This document shows, piece after piece, positions 41,042 to 49,882 of a DNA stretch of 64,000 bases (positions are counted from its first letter, which is position 1; each line of letters begins with the position of its first letter). The position numbers and the translations under genes are program-made. The stretch is from DAIOXA01 sp050949165 (GTDB lineage Bacteria > Bacillota > Proteinivoracia > UBA4975), in contig JBMNFF010000001.1 in assembly GCA_050949165.1 (NCBI GenBank), forward strand, positions 992,001-1,056,000, given 5' to 3'. The notes under the pieces are model-generated. The model did not search any database. It was not told the origin of the DNA and saw nothing but the letters and a program-made list of their open reading frames with translations.

Positions 41042-41136
41042 TGTAACCTCCTCCCCCAAACATGTGATTGATTTCACTAACCCGGCCGGACTTGTCTCAT
41101 GATGAGACTATCGCAACCATCCGGAAAATTCAAGTC

Positions 41137-41197
41137 TGGAAATTGGAGGCAGGCTATGATATAATATGTGTTGTTGCTCCCACCGGGAGCTATTTTT
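41137..41197 (+). promoter_or_regulatory. promoter and leader hairpin upstream of EamA
   Basis: TGGAAA (41137-41142), 17 bases, TATAAT (41160-41165). Just downstream GCTCCC/GGGAGC with loop ACC (41176-41190) is followed by TATTTTTC, a terminator-like hairpin at the very start of the transcript. It could attenuate the EamA gene. Confidence 0.55.
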
Positions 41198-41257
41198 CTT
41201 GCCAGGGACCGGAAATTGTGATTATACTGGCTATAGCAATGCTGGGGAGGAGTCGCC

Positions 41258-42130
41258 ATGGAACCTGCCAATTCACCGCCCATCAACCCCCTGCTGGTCC
41301 TGGCCTTGGGAGTGGTGGGTGTTTCCTTTTCGGCGATATTTGTGCGGATGACTTCCGCTCCTGCCACCGTGACCGCCTTTTACAGGCTCTTCTTCACTTG
41401 CCTGCTCTTGACTCCCCTGGCCCTTCGGAACCGCCGCCAATTTCGGGCGCTGAACAAGGGGGATCTGCTCCTCTGCCTGCTCAGCGGAATGTTTTTGAGC
41501 TTTCACTTCGTCTTATGGTTTGCCTCCCTGGGCCTGACCAGCATCAGCAGCGCCGCCTTGCTGGTCAATATACATCCCCTGCTGGTGGTCGGCGCCGGCT
41601 GGCGCCTGTTTGGAGAAAAATTCCGCCCCTCCGCCCTGCCCTGGGCAGGGCTGGCCGTGGCAGGCATGGCGGTCCTGGGTTGGGGCGATTTTCAGTCGGG
41701 GGGAACGGCGCTCTCCGGAAACCTCCTGGCTGCCGCCGGGGCAGCGATGCTGGCCGGTTATTACTTGCTGGGCAGGATAGCCCGGGCCAGGATCTCCATC
41801 TCCGCCTACTCGCTCCTGGTCTACGGCACCAGCGCCTTGCTGCTCCTGGCCTATAATCTGGCCTCCTCCGCCCCCTTAAGCGGCTTTCCCGCCACAGACT
41901 GGCTGGCCTTCGCAGGCCTGGCTGTACTTCCTACCCTCTGCGGCCACACCCTCCTCAACTGGGCTCTGAAGTATCTCCCGGCCTCGGCAATTTCCGTCGG
42001 CGTCCTGGGCGAGCCGATAATCGCCACAATTCTGGCCCTCCCTTTCTATGGAGAAATACCCGGGCCCTTGCAATTGGCAGGAGGAGCTTTGGCAGTGGCC
42101 GGAATCTGGATGTTTTTGCGGCGAAGCTGA
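41258..42130 (+). CDS. EamA/DMT-family exporter
   Basis: A 290-residue transporter with ten helices in two EamA repeats (VGVSFSAIFVRM, FHFVLWFASLGLTSISSAALLVNIHP; second repeat YSLLVYGTSALLLLAYNL, GHTLLNWALKYLPASAISVGVLGEPI). The LGEP motif is typical of the family. Substrate unknown. The ATG at 41258 follows GGGAGGAG. It belongs to a different subfamily from the EamA gene at 24.2 kb. Confidence 0.88.
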   Translation: MEPANSPPINPLLVLALGVVGVSFSAIFVRMTSAPATVTAFYRLFFTCLLLTPLALRNRRQFRALNKGDLLLCLLSGMFLSFHFVLWFASLGLTSISSAALLVNIHPLLVVGAGWRLFGEKFRPSALPWAGLAVAGMAVLGWGDFQSGGTALSGNLLAAAGAAMLAGYYLLGRIARARISISAYSLLVYGTSALLLLAYNLASSAPLSGFPATDWLAFAGLAVLPTLCGHTLLNWALKYLPASAISVGVLGEPIIATILALPFYGEIPGPLQLAGGALAVAGIWMFLRRS

Positions 42131-42175
42131 AACTAATTGCCACCTCCCGGATACACTATTCCCGGAGGTGTTTCT

Positions 42176-42655
42176 TTGAAACGAATTCTCTACTCCCTGC
42201 TCATTGCCCTGGGTTTGACGGCCCTGCTGGCCCTCCTGGACTACCTGGGGTTTGGCGAAGAATTTGGCCTCTGGACCTATACTCTGGGCGCCGTCAGCGG
42301 GTTGGCCTTGGTGCTGTTGGGGCTCCTCTACTCCATTTTCAAACTGCTCTTTTCCCGGCGCAAGGGATCCGGCCTGGCCCTGGGTGCCCAGATCATCCTC
42401 ATCGGCCTCGTTACCTTTGGCCTTGCCCTCCTGATCTGGCTGGCGGTTGGGAAACCGGCGCCGGCGGCCCGGTTCGCTGCCTCCATCCCCATAATCCAGC
42501 TGGAAAAAGACCTCAATCCGCCGCTGCAGATTGAGGTCTTTTCTTGTCTGGAGGTCATTTTATCGCCGCCTCTGCCAGAGCAGAAAGCACCTCTCCGGCC
42601 TTACCCCGGATTATTACTTCGGCCAGGTCATCGCATTGGGTTTTTCCCATGTTGA
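42176..42655 (+). CDS. small membrane protein with read-through C-terminus
   Basis: Begins with TTG 42176 behind CGGAGGTG and encodes about three hydrophobic helices (YSLLIALGLTALLALLDYLG, LGAVSGLALVLLGLLYSIF, IILIGLVTFGLALLIWLAVG). The frame stays open for another 50 residues, through a 12-bp terminator and into the antisense strand of the sirtuin gene, ending at 42655. The last natural part is probably near residue 105; the rest may reflect a lost stop codon. No family is recognised. Confidence 0.6.
   Translation: MKRILYSLLIALGLTALLALLDYLGFGEEFGLWTYTLGAVSGLALVLLGLLYSIFKLLFSRRKGSGLALGAQIILIGLVTFGLALLIWLAVGKPAPAARFAASIPIIQLEKDLNPPLQIEVFSCLEVILSPPLPEQKAPLRPYPGLLLRPGHRIGFFPC
42507..42545. terminator. 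bidirectional terminator between membrane protein and sirtuin
   Basis: AAGACCTCAATC (42507-42518) pairs perfectly with GATTGAGGTCTT (42529-42540). T-runs flank it on both strands (TTTTC rightward; TTTTTCC leftward), fitting convergent genes. Confidence 0.88.
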
Positions 42656-43283
42656 TTATTGCTACCCTCTTTGCCTCCGGGACCAACCAGCACACCGGCG
42701 CCACTTCCAAGCTCGAGCCTATCACCAAGAGGAGGTCGCAGACCCGGGCCCAGCGCCAGGCGGTCTGGAAGTCTTGGGGCAGTGGATCGCCGAAGAGGAC
42801 CACATCGGGACGGTATATTTCCCCGCACTTGCACTGGGGCACCTTACCCGCTGCCACCTGGTCCAGAACGGAAATCATGTCCGCCTGCGCCCCGCATCCG
42901 GGACAGTGAGCGGTGCGCAAGTGCCCATGAACCTCCAAGACAACCTTGGAGCCTGCTTGACGGTGCAGGCTATCAATATTTTGCGTCACAATCCCCCGAA
43001 TTAAACCTGCCTCTTCCAGTTTTGCCAGGGCATAGTGGGCGCGATTGGGCTTGGCCCGGGCCATCTCGCGAAAAATCGGCTCTGCCCGCTGCCAGAACTG
43101 CCGGGGATTGCGGACCAGGACTGAGCGGGAAAAGAGTTCCATGGGATCCATGGTGGACCAGAGCCCCGTGCCGGGACTGCGAAAGTCCGGGATCCCGCTC
43201 TCGGTAGACACTCCGGCTCCGGTCAGGACCAAGGTATCCTTGCTTTGGGCCAGCATGGCAGCCAGTCTTTGGATATCAGACAT
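42555..43283 (-). CDS. cobB: NAD-dependent protein deacylase (sirtuin)
   Basis: A 242-residue Sir2-family protein. It has GAGVSTESGIPDFRS (NAD binding), TQNIDSLHRQAG, catalytic His in VHGHL, a four-cysteine zinc site (HCPGC and QCKC), GSSLEVAP and INMG. It removes acetyl groups from lysines with NAD, affecting metabolic enzymes such as acetyl-CoA synthetase; the residue pattern fits class U or III bacterial sirtuins. The ATG at 43283 follows GGAGGAG. It overlaps the upstream methyltransferase gene by 8 bases. Confidence 0.93.
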   Translation of the reverse strand: MSDIQRLAAMLAQSKDTLVLTGAGVSTESGIPDFRSPGTGLWSTMDPMELFSRSVLVRNPRQFWQRAEPIFREMARAKPNRAHYALAKLEEAGLIRGIVTQNIDSLHRQAGSKVVLEVHGHLRTAHCPGCGAQADMISVLDQVAAGKVPQCKCGEIYRPDVVLFGDPLPQDFQTAWRWARVCDLLLVIGSSLEVAPVCWLVPEAKRVAIINMGKTQCDDLAEVIIRGKAGEVLSALAEAAIK

Positions 43284-44439
43284 TACCTCTCCTCCTTCCC
43301 CGGGCAGCCTCCAGGCGGCGCGCGTGTTTGCGGGTGGTCTTGACGGCCTTTGCGGTTCGGGGCCGTGATCTCCGCAGTTGGGCAGATATCACGGAATACC
43401 CGTCTTGTTCCAGTACCTTACAGCCGCCGAAGAGGGCCCGAATCTTGTTGACATACCAGTCCGGCTTCTTCACCACCACATGGAGCCAACCCCCATCCTC
43501 GAGGCTGGCGGCGGCAAATTCCACAAAGGAGCGGGCGACTCCATAATCAGCATGATATGGGGGGTTTGTGAGGATGCAGTCAAACTTGCCCTGGGCGCGG
43601 CCGGGTTCATGACTGTGTACCAGTTCTCCCTCCAGGCCCAGGCTCTCCAGATTGTGCCGGCAGGCAGTTAGGGCGATGAGGTCGTCATCGATGTACACCA
43701 CTTCTCCTGCCCCCAGCCTGTCTGCAACTATGCCGACGACGCCATAGCCGCAGGCCAGGTCCAGCACCCGCCCCCCGGGAGGTATTGCCGCCGTCTCCAA
43801 CAGAGCCCGGGTGCCCTGATCCAGGCCCTGGGAGGAAAAATTGCCCGGCAGGCTATGCAATTCAAGCTCCAGGCCGCGCACCCGAACTGAGATTCGCTGC
43901 CAGGGCAGCAACTCTCCCTGGCCCAGGGGGCGGGTGCAGCGGGCAATGGACCAATTCTCGCCCCGATCCACCTCTTCTACGCAGGCAAAGGCCCGGCAGA
44001 GGACTTCCCGGCGCAGTTGCCGATCCACCACCAGCATCCCGCCGCCGTCGGCAAGGCAATACGCCCCCTGAACGGCCAGCATCTCCAGGGCATCATTCTG
44101 GGGGGGAGCAGCCAGAGCAATGGTCTCCCAAGTACTTGCCAGGGGAAAGCTTGCCCGGCGCCTGAGGGCCAGGGAGCTAGCCTGGGCATTGTCGCCGACC
44201 TGGGCCAGGAGGGCGGCGCTGGTATGGGCAAACTCCACCTCGGCGCTCAGCTCGGCAGCCTTGAGCCAGAGAGCGGCCAATCCCTGCCAGCTTCCAAAGT
44301 CCAGGACCCTTCCCCGGCGGGGCAGCTGCGCCGTCAGGGCGGCCCAGGCCGGGGGCACACCGCCGCTGGATTGGACGGCAATTCCCCCCAACACTTCCCG
44401 CCTCTCCCCCTTGCCATCCCTAATCTTAACTGTCTTCAT
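43276..44439 (-). CDS. class I SAM-dependent methyltransferase (RsmC-like, MTS domain)
   Basis: A 387-residue protein with two Rossmann-like halves. The N-terminal half is degenerate (GRVLDFGSWQGLAALW) and the C-terminal half is an intact MTS domain: GGRVLDLACGYGVVGIVADRLGA, YIDDD and the catalytic TNPPYHADYGVARSF. This matches RsmC/RlmG-type rRNA guanine-N2 methyltransferases in plan. A basic tail (KTTRKHARRLEAARGRRRG) could bind RNA. The start ATG 44439 has GGAGGG upstream and lies within the nth gene's end (14-base overlap). Confidence 0.82.
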   Translation of the reverse strand: MKTVKIRDGKGERREVLGGIAVQSSGGVPPAWAALTAQLPRRGRVLDFGSWQGLAALWLKAAELSAEVEFAHTSAALLAQVGDNAQASSLALRRRASFPLASTWETIALAAPPQNDALEMLAVQGAYCLADGGGMLVVDRQLRREVLCRAFACVEEVDRGENWSIARCTRPLGQGELLPWQRISVRVRGLELELHSLPGNFSSQGLDQGTRALLETAAIPPGGRVLDLACGYGVVGIVADRLGAGEVVYIDDDLIALTACRHNLESLGLEGELVHSHEPGRAQGKFDCILTNPPYHADYGVARSFVEFAAASLEDGGWLHVVVKKPDWYVNKIRALFGGCKVLEQDGYSVISAQLRRSRPRTAKAVKTTRKHARRLEAARGRRRGNV

Positions 44440-45061
44440 CCTTATTCCCTCCGAAGTAAGCGCAGGCCGGCGCCAGGGGACACTGCTCACACTGGGGTTT
44501 GCGGGCCTTACACAAATTGCGCCCGTGGAAGATCAGGAGGTGGTGGGCATGGCTCCAGCGCTCCCGGGGGATTGCCGCCATCAGTTGCTCCTCGGTCTGG
44601 CGGGGAGTATTTGCCCGGCTCAGGCCGATGCGGTTGGCCACCCGGAACACATGGGTGTCCACGGCGATGGCGGGGACGTTAAAGGCATTGCTGAGGACAA
44701 CATTGGCGGTCTTCCGCCCCACCCCGGGCAGGGCTTCCAGATCCTGGCGATTATCCGGCACCTGCCCGCCGTGCTTCTCTATCAATTCCCGGCAGGTGGC
44801 GATGATATTGGCGGCCTTGTTATTGTGGAGGCCGCAGCCGTGGATCAACTCCTTGACTCCCTCCTCCCCCAGGGCGAGCATCTCCTCAGGGGAAGCGGCC
44901 TGGGCAAAGAGGCGCCGGGTGATTATATTGACCCGGACGTCGGTGCACTGGGCCGAGAGGATGGTGGCAATCAGGAGCTCAAAGGCGTTGCGGTGCTCCA
45001 GGGCACAGGCAGCCTGGGGGTACAGCTCTGCCAGTATATCCAGGATTTCATTTACCTTCAT
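44426..45061 (-). CDS. nth: endonuclease III
   Basis: A 211-residue bifunctional DNA glycosylase/AP lyase for oxidised pyrimidines. Motifs: the HhH LPGVGRKTANVVL with catalytic Lys, VDTHVFRVANR with catalytic Asp, and the C-terminal 4Fe-4S ligand pattern C-x6-C-x2-C-x5-C. Length fits E. coli Nth (211). It starts inside the upstream GNAT gene (14-base overlap), in a tight run GNAT-nth-methyltransferase-cobB. Confidence 0.95.
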   Translation of the reverse strand: MKVNEILDILAELYPQAACALEHRNAFELLIATILSAQCTDVRVNIITRRLFAQAASPEEMLALGEEGVKELIHGCGLHNNKAANIIATCRELIEKHGGQVPDNRQDLEALPGVGRKTANVVLSNAFNVPAIAVDTHVFRVANRIGLSRANTPRQTEEQLMAAIPRERWSHAHHLLIFHGRNLCKARKPQCEQCPLAPACAYFGGNKDEDS

Positions 45062-45491
45062 TCTTTCTCCCTCCCTTGCGCATATACACCCAATCGATTC
45101 GGTGGATATCTTCTTCTATCACAGCTTCCACCTGATAGCCCAGTTTCTCATAAAACACCTGACTGGGGCTGTTCCTGTATGTCTTCAGGGCCAACTTGTG
45201 GCAGGCGGAGCACTGTTCCTCAAAGGCGGCGACAAGACGGGCGCCAATTCCCTGCCTCCGCCGAGGGGCGGCCACCAGGAGTTGGCTGAGATAGCCCACC
45301 CCGCCCATGCGCCAAAACAAGGCGGCCCCCAGTATTTGCCCGTCTTCCTCCGCAATCACCACTCCATACTCCTTCTGCCAGCGTTCCTGCTCTTGCCAGC
45401 CAAAGATTTCCCGGTTGGCCTGGGGCCAATTGGCGCGAAAAAATTGGCGGCAGCGGTCATCCAGCTGAATGCAGCGAATATTAATAAGCAT
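45048..45491 (-). CDS. GNAT-family N-acetyltransferase
   Basis: A 147-residue GNAT protein: FGWQEQERWQKEYGVVIAEEDGQILGAALF, SQLLVAAPRRRQGIGARLVAAFEEQC (acetyl-CoA loop RRRQGIG) and YRNSPSQVFYEKLGYQVEA. The substrate is unknown. The ATG at 45491 follows AAGGAGAGG; the frame continues upstream to 45587 without a convincing site. It leads the nth-methyltransferase-cobB run. Confidence 0.85.
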   Translation of the reverse strand: MLINIRCIQLDDRCRQFFRANWPQANREIFGWQEQERWQKEYGVVIAEEDGQILGAALFWRMGGVGYLSQLLVAAPRRRQGIGARLVAAFEEQCSACHKLALKTYRNSPSQVFYEKLGYQVEAVIEEDIHRIDWVYMRKGGRKNEGK

Positions 45492-45668
45492 AGCCCAATC
45501 CTCTCCTTGTGAACTCAGCCGCATTCCCCCGCCTTTCGCCGGCGGCCGGATGCGGAGAAACCCGTCCTTTAACCTATTATAGCTCATGGTAAGTGCAAAA
45601 AGTAACTTGTCCCACTTGGCAGGAAAATGCCAAGATTACGGCGAAGGTAAAAGTGCGGAGGTGAATAT

Positions 45669-45929
45669 ATGGGTTATGTCCTTCTCCATCTGGCAGTAAT
45701 CCTCGCCTTGCTGGTCAAGGCCTTAAGCAACATCATGGGACTGTATTCTGCCAATCCCCTTTGGTTTCATATCTCCGGCATTTCCGCCGGCGCCTCGGTG
45801 GTCCTGGGGATTCTTTGGGCAGCTGTCTTTCTGCACGGCAATAATTTCACCAGGATTTCCAAGCCTGTGAAGATTGCCCTCCCCCTGGCCGCCATCCTGG
45901 CTGTGGCCAGCATGATCATCAGCACCTGA
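45669..45929 (+). CDS. small hypothetical membrane protein
   Basis: An 86-residue protein with three hydrophobic segments (residues about 1-22, 33-55 and 66-85) and no recognisable family. The ATG at 45669 follows CGGAGGTG. It lies 86 bases before the secreted-protein gene on the same strand and may be co-transcribed with it. Confidence 0.65.
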   Translation: MGYVLLHLAVILALLVKALSNIMGLYSANPLWFHISGISAGASVVLGILWAAVFLHGNNFTRISKPVKIALPLAAILAVASMIIST

Positions 45930-46014
45930 GATTTTTTGGCCTCTGGCCACTTTTTTTGTCTTCAGCCAAACCATTTTCCCATGCATTGCATCTTACCGGT
46001 AAAGGAGGGAGAGT

Positions 46015-47193
46015 ATGCGAAAACTCATAGCCAAGGCTTGCTTGCTGCTGCTCTTATCCATGGTCTTGATCCAGCCGGCCCTGGCTCAAAGCAAGCGGTC
46101 TCAATTAGAGGATTTTGTCTGTTCCCATTACGGCCTTCAGCCCCAAGAGGTTGTCTGGGCAGAGTTCTACGAGGTTCATCTGGAGCATATCGATCTCCAC
46201 CTCAGCTTGCTCCATTGGTTTACCCAGGGTCCCGAGTACCGGAAGGGCATGGTCGCATGGGTGGAAGAGACCGACGAATACCTGGCCGATGGCCAAGTTG
46301 CCGCCCTCATGGAAGAAGAGAGACTGAAGATGACCGAGGAATACCGGCGACTCCAGGCAGAGGCCGGCAAGATGGAAATCGACCTGTACAAAGAACTGTT
46401 GCAGGGCAACCCCGAAGCTGAATACGAAATCTATATCCTGCCCCTATACCAGTTCAGCCAGGAGCTGCAAGAGCAGATTGAGGAACTGTACCGGGAGTAC
46501 GGCCTGGAACCGCGCCAAGATTTTCTGAGCCGGCCTGACGGCATTGATGGCAGCGGCAGCTGTGAACCCGCCGTCCCGCCCCAGGAGCCTGGAAGCGCCG
46601 GCAGTGGCAGCGGCATCGACAGCTGTCAGCCGGCGACAGCTCCGACACCCCCGCTGCCTGCCCCTGCTCCGGACACTATCGATCCCGTAGATCCCGTCGA
46701 TGATCGTGTGGCGCCGCCGGATGAGCCAGTCTCCAGTGACGGACAGCCCCGGGAAATATACCTGCCCTACCCCGCCGACGAATTCTATGCCGCCCTGGAA
46801 CACCTGCGCCAACAGGGCTATGCCCAGGCCCTGTCCAGCCTGACGGAATACCTGGACAGCATCGGCGCCGCCTATACCGTGGAAGGTTATCTGATTACCG
46901 CCACCTTGCCTGCAGCGGAGATTCAGAACCTGGCCAGGCGGGAAGATGTTCAGTGGGTTGGCAGTTTATACCGGTGGGACGCGGAGATAGACCTGCCCCT
47001 GGCCCCAGCTCCTGCCTTTGATGACGCCGAAATCGCAACAGATTCAACAGCGGGGAGACAGGGTGAAGCCCCAAGCGAAGGCGAGTTCCTGGCCGCCGAT
47101 TCAACCGCTCCGGCCAGAGATAATACCTGGTTCTGGGCAGGCGGAACCCTTGTGGTCTTTCTGATTCTGGGGGCAATCCTGTTCAAAAAGTAA
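46015..47193 (+). CDS. secreted surface protein with C-terminal membrane anchor
   Basis: A 392-residue protein: signal peptide (MRKLIAKACLLLLLSMVLIQPALAQ), an acidic helical domain (residues about 27-160, two aromatic-rich helices), a long proline/serine/aspartate linker (about 170-245), a second small domain with YPADEFYAALEHLRQQGY (about 248-320), another linker and a transmembrane anchor (WFWAGGTLVVFLILGAILF) before FKK. It would stay attached to the membrane with most of its mass outside. No catalytic motif or family is recognised. The ATG at 46015 follows AAAGGAGGGAG. Confidence 0.7.
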   Translation: MRKLIAKACLLLLLSMVLIQPALAQSKRSQLEDFVCSHYGLQPQEVVWAEFYEVHLEHIDLHLSLLHWFTQGPEYRKGMVAWVEETDEYLADGQVAALMEEERLKMTEEYRRLQAEAGKMEIDLYKELLQGNPEAEYEIYILPLYQFSQELQEQIEELYREYGLEPRQDFLSRPDGIDGSGSCEPAVPPQEPGSAGSGSGIDSCQPATAPTPPLPAPAPDTIDPVDPVDDRVAPPDEPVSSDGQPREIYLPYPADEFYAALEHLRQQGYAQALSSLTEYLDSIGAAYTVEGYLITATLPAAEIQNLARREDVQWVGSLYRWDAEIDLPLAPAPAFDDAEIATDSTAGRQGEAPSEGEFLAADSTAPARDNTWFWAGGTLVVFLILGAILFKK

Positions 47194-47239
47194 AGAAAGA
47201 CCAGCCCTATGCCAATGGCAACCGGGGCTGGTTTCTTTA
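47193..47239. terminator. bidirectional terminator
   Basis: AAAGAAAGACCAGCCC near 47193-47208 pairs with GGGGCTGGTTTCTTT (47224-47238). It separates the rightward surface-protein gene from the leftward methylase gene and overlaps the methylase stop. Confidence 0.85.
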
Positions 47240-48880
47240 TACGAAAAACACATCGGAAAGCCGCCGATATTGGTGACAAACCAAATCCCGCTCTGCCTCC
47301 CCCAGCCCATAGAGGTCATAGACCATGGCATTCAAGAGCCGGGCATCGCCCTGACCCGCCGCCAGAGCCCGGACCTGGGCGATTATTTTTTCCCTCTCCT
47401 CCCCGCTCCCCACCTGCAAGGGCAATTGCTTGAGGTGCCGGGTCAAGACCTTGCCGGTAAAAAACTTGTACATGTACAGGGTATTGATGAGCCTGCTGTT
47501 GAGAAGGGCCAGAAGGTACTCCAGGGGAAAGGGCAGGCGCAGGGGGATGATGATGTTGAGGTTGTTCAGGGTGAGGGAGCCGCTGTAGTCGGCGGCGGCG
47601 ATTATTTCCCGGGAGATGAAGCGATAGACGATCTTGGCCGGGACCATGTATTTCTCCGGGGGAGCAACCTGCTGTAGCTTGGCTGGGTAGTATGAAAGCC
47701 AACGGGAGGCCGGCTCCACCCGGAAGGGCATTACATCTCTGGCGGTGAGGAGGGGCAGGCAGCCGGAAAGGGGCTTGTCCCTGATAAAACGGCGGTTGTC
47801 TCCTGTGACAATTCCCATGGAAAAGTCGACCACCGCCTCCCCCGGCGGCAGAGGAGCGCCCAGTTGTCCCTCCCGGAGGTAGACTGCATTCTTGGCGCAT
47901 TTACTCCAGAGTATTTCCATTTCCCGCCGCCAGTTGATATTGATGCGCTGGGCCTGCACGGCCGGGCCGGGCAAGGCATTGTAGAGGAACTTCTCCCCCC
48001 GCCGCCCCCGCTGGCACCAGATGGGAATCCCTGCCGGTGAAGGCGCCGGCTGCCGCACCGCTGCCAGGATAATTGCGGGAGCATAGTAGCCCTTGAACAG
48101 ATGGGGCAGGTAATGAAGGCCGATGAGGTGAAAGTTGGCCAGAAACCATTGCCGGGCGTCCTTATAGCTCCACACCTTGAGAAAGGCCTCGGGCAGAACC
48201 AGGGCCATCCGCCCCCCGGGTTTCAGGAGTCGAGCGGCCAGCTCCAAGAAATAGACGAAGGAATTGAGCACCTTCCCCGGTGAAATGGCCGAGGTCGGGA
48301 CATGGTCCGGGTCCAGCTGCCCGCCCCAAGGCGGGTTGCCCAAGACCAAATCAAATTCCCCGCCCAGGGGCAATACCAGGGCGTTGCCCCGCACCAATTC
48401 CACCCCTGGGGTGCCGGCCAAGCTTAGCCTGGTCTTGGCCACCGCAAGAGCCAGGGGATCTATGTCCACGCCCAAGATTTGCGCCTGGGGCCAGTAGCGG
48501 GCGGCCCGCAGCAAGAATTCCCCCGCCCCGCAGGCCGGGTCGATGATCCTCTGGGGCTGCCCGGACCCCAACAAGGCCAGGGCCGCCTCCACAGCATGGT
48601 CGGGGGTAAAGACCTGGCCCAGGCTCTTTTTCTCCTGGATCCTTCGCAGCTTTTGATAGAGCTGGCCCAAATCCTGGGCCAGGCCCCCCGGGGACTCCAG
48701 GACAGCCTGGGCCACCTCAAGGCAACCCCGGGCCCGGTAGGCCGCCAACTCTTCCAGGATCAACCCCGCTTCACCACTGACAAGGCGGGCCAATTCCTCG
48801 GCTGAGGGATACCGGCCCGCCCTATGACGATACAACCTGGCTCCGGCATGATGAGCCAGGATTACATTCACTTCCCTCAT
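47237..48880 (-). CDS. orphan N6-adenine DNA methyltransferase
   Basis: A 547-residue gamma-type N6-adenine methylase. Motifs GQVFTPDHAVE (motif X), DPACGAGEFLLRAAR (motif I, 114-120) and GNPPWGGQLD (motif IV, 182-185) are intact. A C-terminal part with VTGDNRRFI and a TaqI-like recognition region (NLNIIIPLRLPFPLEYLLALLNSRLINTLY) follows. No restriction nuclease is next to it, so it may be an epigenetic regulator, like CamA in Clostridioides difficile, or half of a lost R-M system. The ATG overlaps the preceding gene by 4 bases. Confidence 0.88.
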   Translation of the reverse strand: MREVNVILAHHAGARLYRHRAGRYPSAEELARLVSGEAGLILEELAAYRARGCLEVAQAVLESPGGLAQDLGQLYQKLRRIQEKKSLGQVFTPDHAVEAALALLGSGQPQRIIDPACGAGEFLLRAARYWPQAQILGVDIDPLALAVAKTRLSLAGTPGVELVRGNALVLPLGGEFDLVLGNPPWGGQLDPDHVPTSAISPGKVLNSFVYFLELAARLLKPGGRMALVLPEAFLKVWSYKDARQWFLANFHLIGLHYLPHLFKGYYAPAIILAAVRQPAPSPAGIPIWCQRGRRGEKFLYNALPGPAVQAQRININWRREMEILWSKCAKNAVYLREGQLGAPLPPGEAVVDFSMGIVTGDNRRFIRDKPLSGCLPLLTARDVMPFRVEPASRWLSYYPAKLQQVAPPEKYMVPAKIVYRFISREIIAAADYSGSLTLNNLNIIIPLRLPFPLEYLLALLNSRLINTLYMYKFFTGKVLTRHLKQLPLQVGSGEEREKIIAQVRALAAGQGDARLLNAMVYDLYGLGEAERDLVCHQYRRLSDVFFV

Positions 48881-49866
48881 ATCTTTTGAGCCACCACCAA
48901 ATCCCGCCGGGCCGCTGCGCCAACCTGATGGACAAAGTCCGAATATGGCGCCTCGTCCAGGACTTTGAGGCCGGCCCGACTGAGTTGCAAACTCATGGCT
49001 TCCCGGGGCAGGGAGCTGAGATCCCAGGTCAGGCCCAGGCTCCCGCCGGGGCGCAGGACCTTGACCCAGGCCGGCAAGGCTTGTTGGAGCAAGTCTTGGC
49101 TGCTCTGGCCCTCCCCTTTTGGCAATTCTGCCACAATGGCATGATAGGTGTTCTTGGCATAATGGTCGTTGGCAGCGGTGGGGTCATCCCCCACCACCAT
49201 ACTGGCAAAGGGATTGCCCTTGGCCCGTTCCTTATCCGGCGCTCCCTGGACCAGGAACTTATTGCCCATTCCCCCTTGCCTCCGCTTAAAGCGCTCCCGG
49301 TGGAAGCTGTGCTTAAACCGGTGTTCCTTGAGGTAGCGGGAAAAGAATTCGTCCACGGCCTGGACTGCGGCCTTGTCCGCCTCCAGGCCGTCCACATCAT
49401 GACCCCGGTATAGGCCATAGCGCAACAGGGCGCCCCGGCCGCAGAGGGGAGCCAAGACCCGCAGGCGGGATGTGAACTGGGGGGCAAAGGCCCCGGACCA
49501 GAGGGTGACGTTGTAGAGCATGGCGATGTAGGCCCCGTTGGCCCGGCTGGAATAGTTATGGGAAAGGATGTCCTCAGGAAAGTAATCCGGTCGGGGTAGA
49601 TTAAGAGGCAGCAGGAGCTCCCCCGCTCGGGCAAAGGCTCCATAACAAAAAGAGAGGGCCGCCAGCAGCTTTAGCTCGTCCTGGCCGAGCTCCGGGGCCT
49701 GAAAGCTGATGCAGGGCATGTCCCCCACTTTCCCGGGCCAAACTTGCGCCAGTTTCCCCATCATTATTCGCTGGTTCAGGACCTGGAGCTCTGCCGTGGC
49801 CAGGGCTTGAGCCTGCTCCCAGTAGAGCTGGTCGTTCCTGGGCAATAAGAGAATTGTGTATTCCAT
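48877..49866 (-). CDS. putative methyltransferase-like protein
   Basis: A 329-residue protein with weak SAM-methyltransferase features: RVLAPLCGRGALLRYGLYRGHDVDGLEADKAAVQA looks like motif I and II, and VLRPGGSLGLTWDLSSLP like a late Rossmann strand. The rest, including the RFKRRQGGMGNKF basic segment, is unfamiliar. It lies in a four-gene leftward run directly before the N6-methylase, with a 4-base overlap, so it probably works with it. The ATG at 49866 follows GGGGAGGAG. Confidence 0.65.
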   Translation of the reverse strand: MEYTILLLPRNDQLYWEQAQALATAELQVLNQRIMMGKLAQVWPGKVGDMPCISFQAPELGQDELKLLAALSFCYGAFARAGELLLPLNLPRPDYFPEDILSHNYSSRANGAYIAMLYNVTLWSGAFAPQFTSRLRVLAPLCGRGALLRYGLYRGHDVDGLEADKAAVQAVDEFFSRYLKEHRFKHSFHRERFKRRQGGMGNKFLVQGAPDKERAKGNPFASMVVGDDPTAANDHYAKNTYHAIVAELPKGEGQSSQDLLQQALPAWVKVLRPGGSLGLTWDLSSLPREAMSLQLSRAGLKVLDEAPYSDFVHQVGAAARRDLVVAQKI

Positions 49867-49882
49867 AAGTGCCGCTCCTCCC

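Noticed and set aside
47237..48880. A complete restriction-modification system
   Set aside because: No restriction endonuclease or specificity subunit gene lies beside the methylase within the window.
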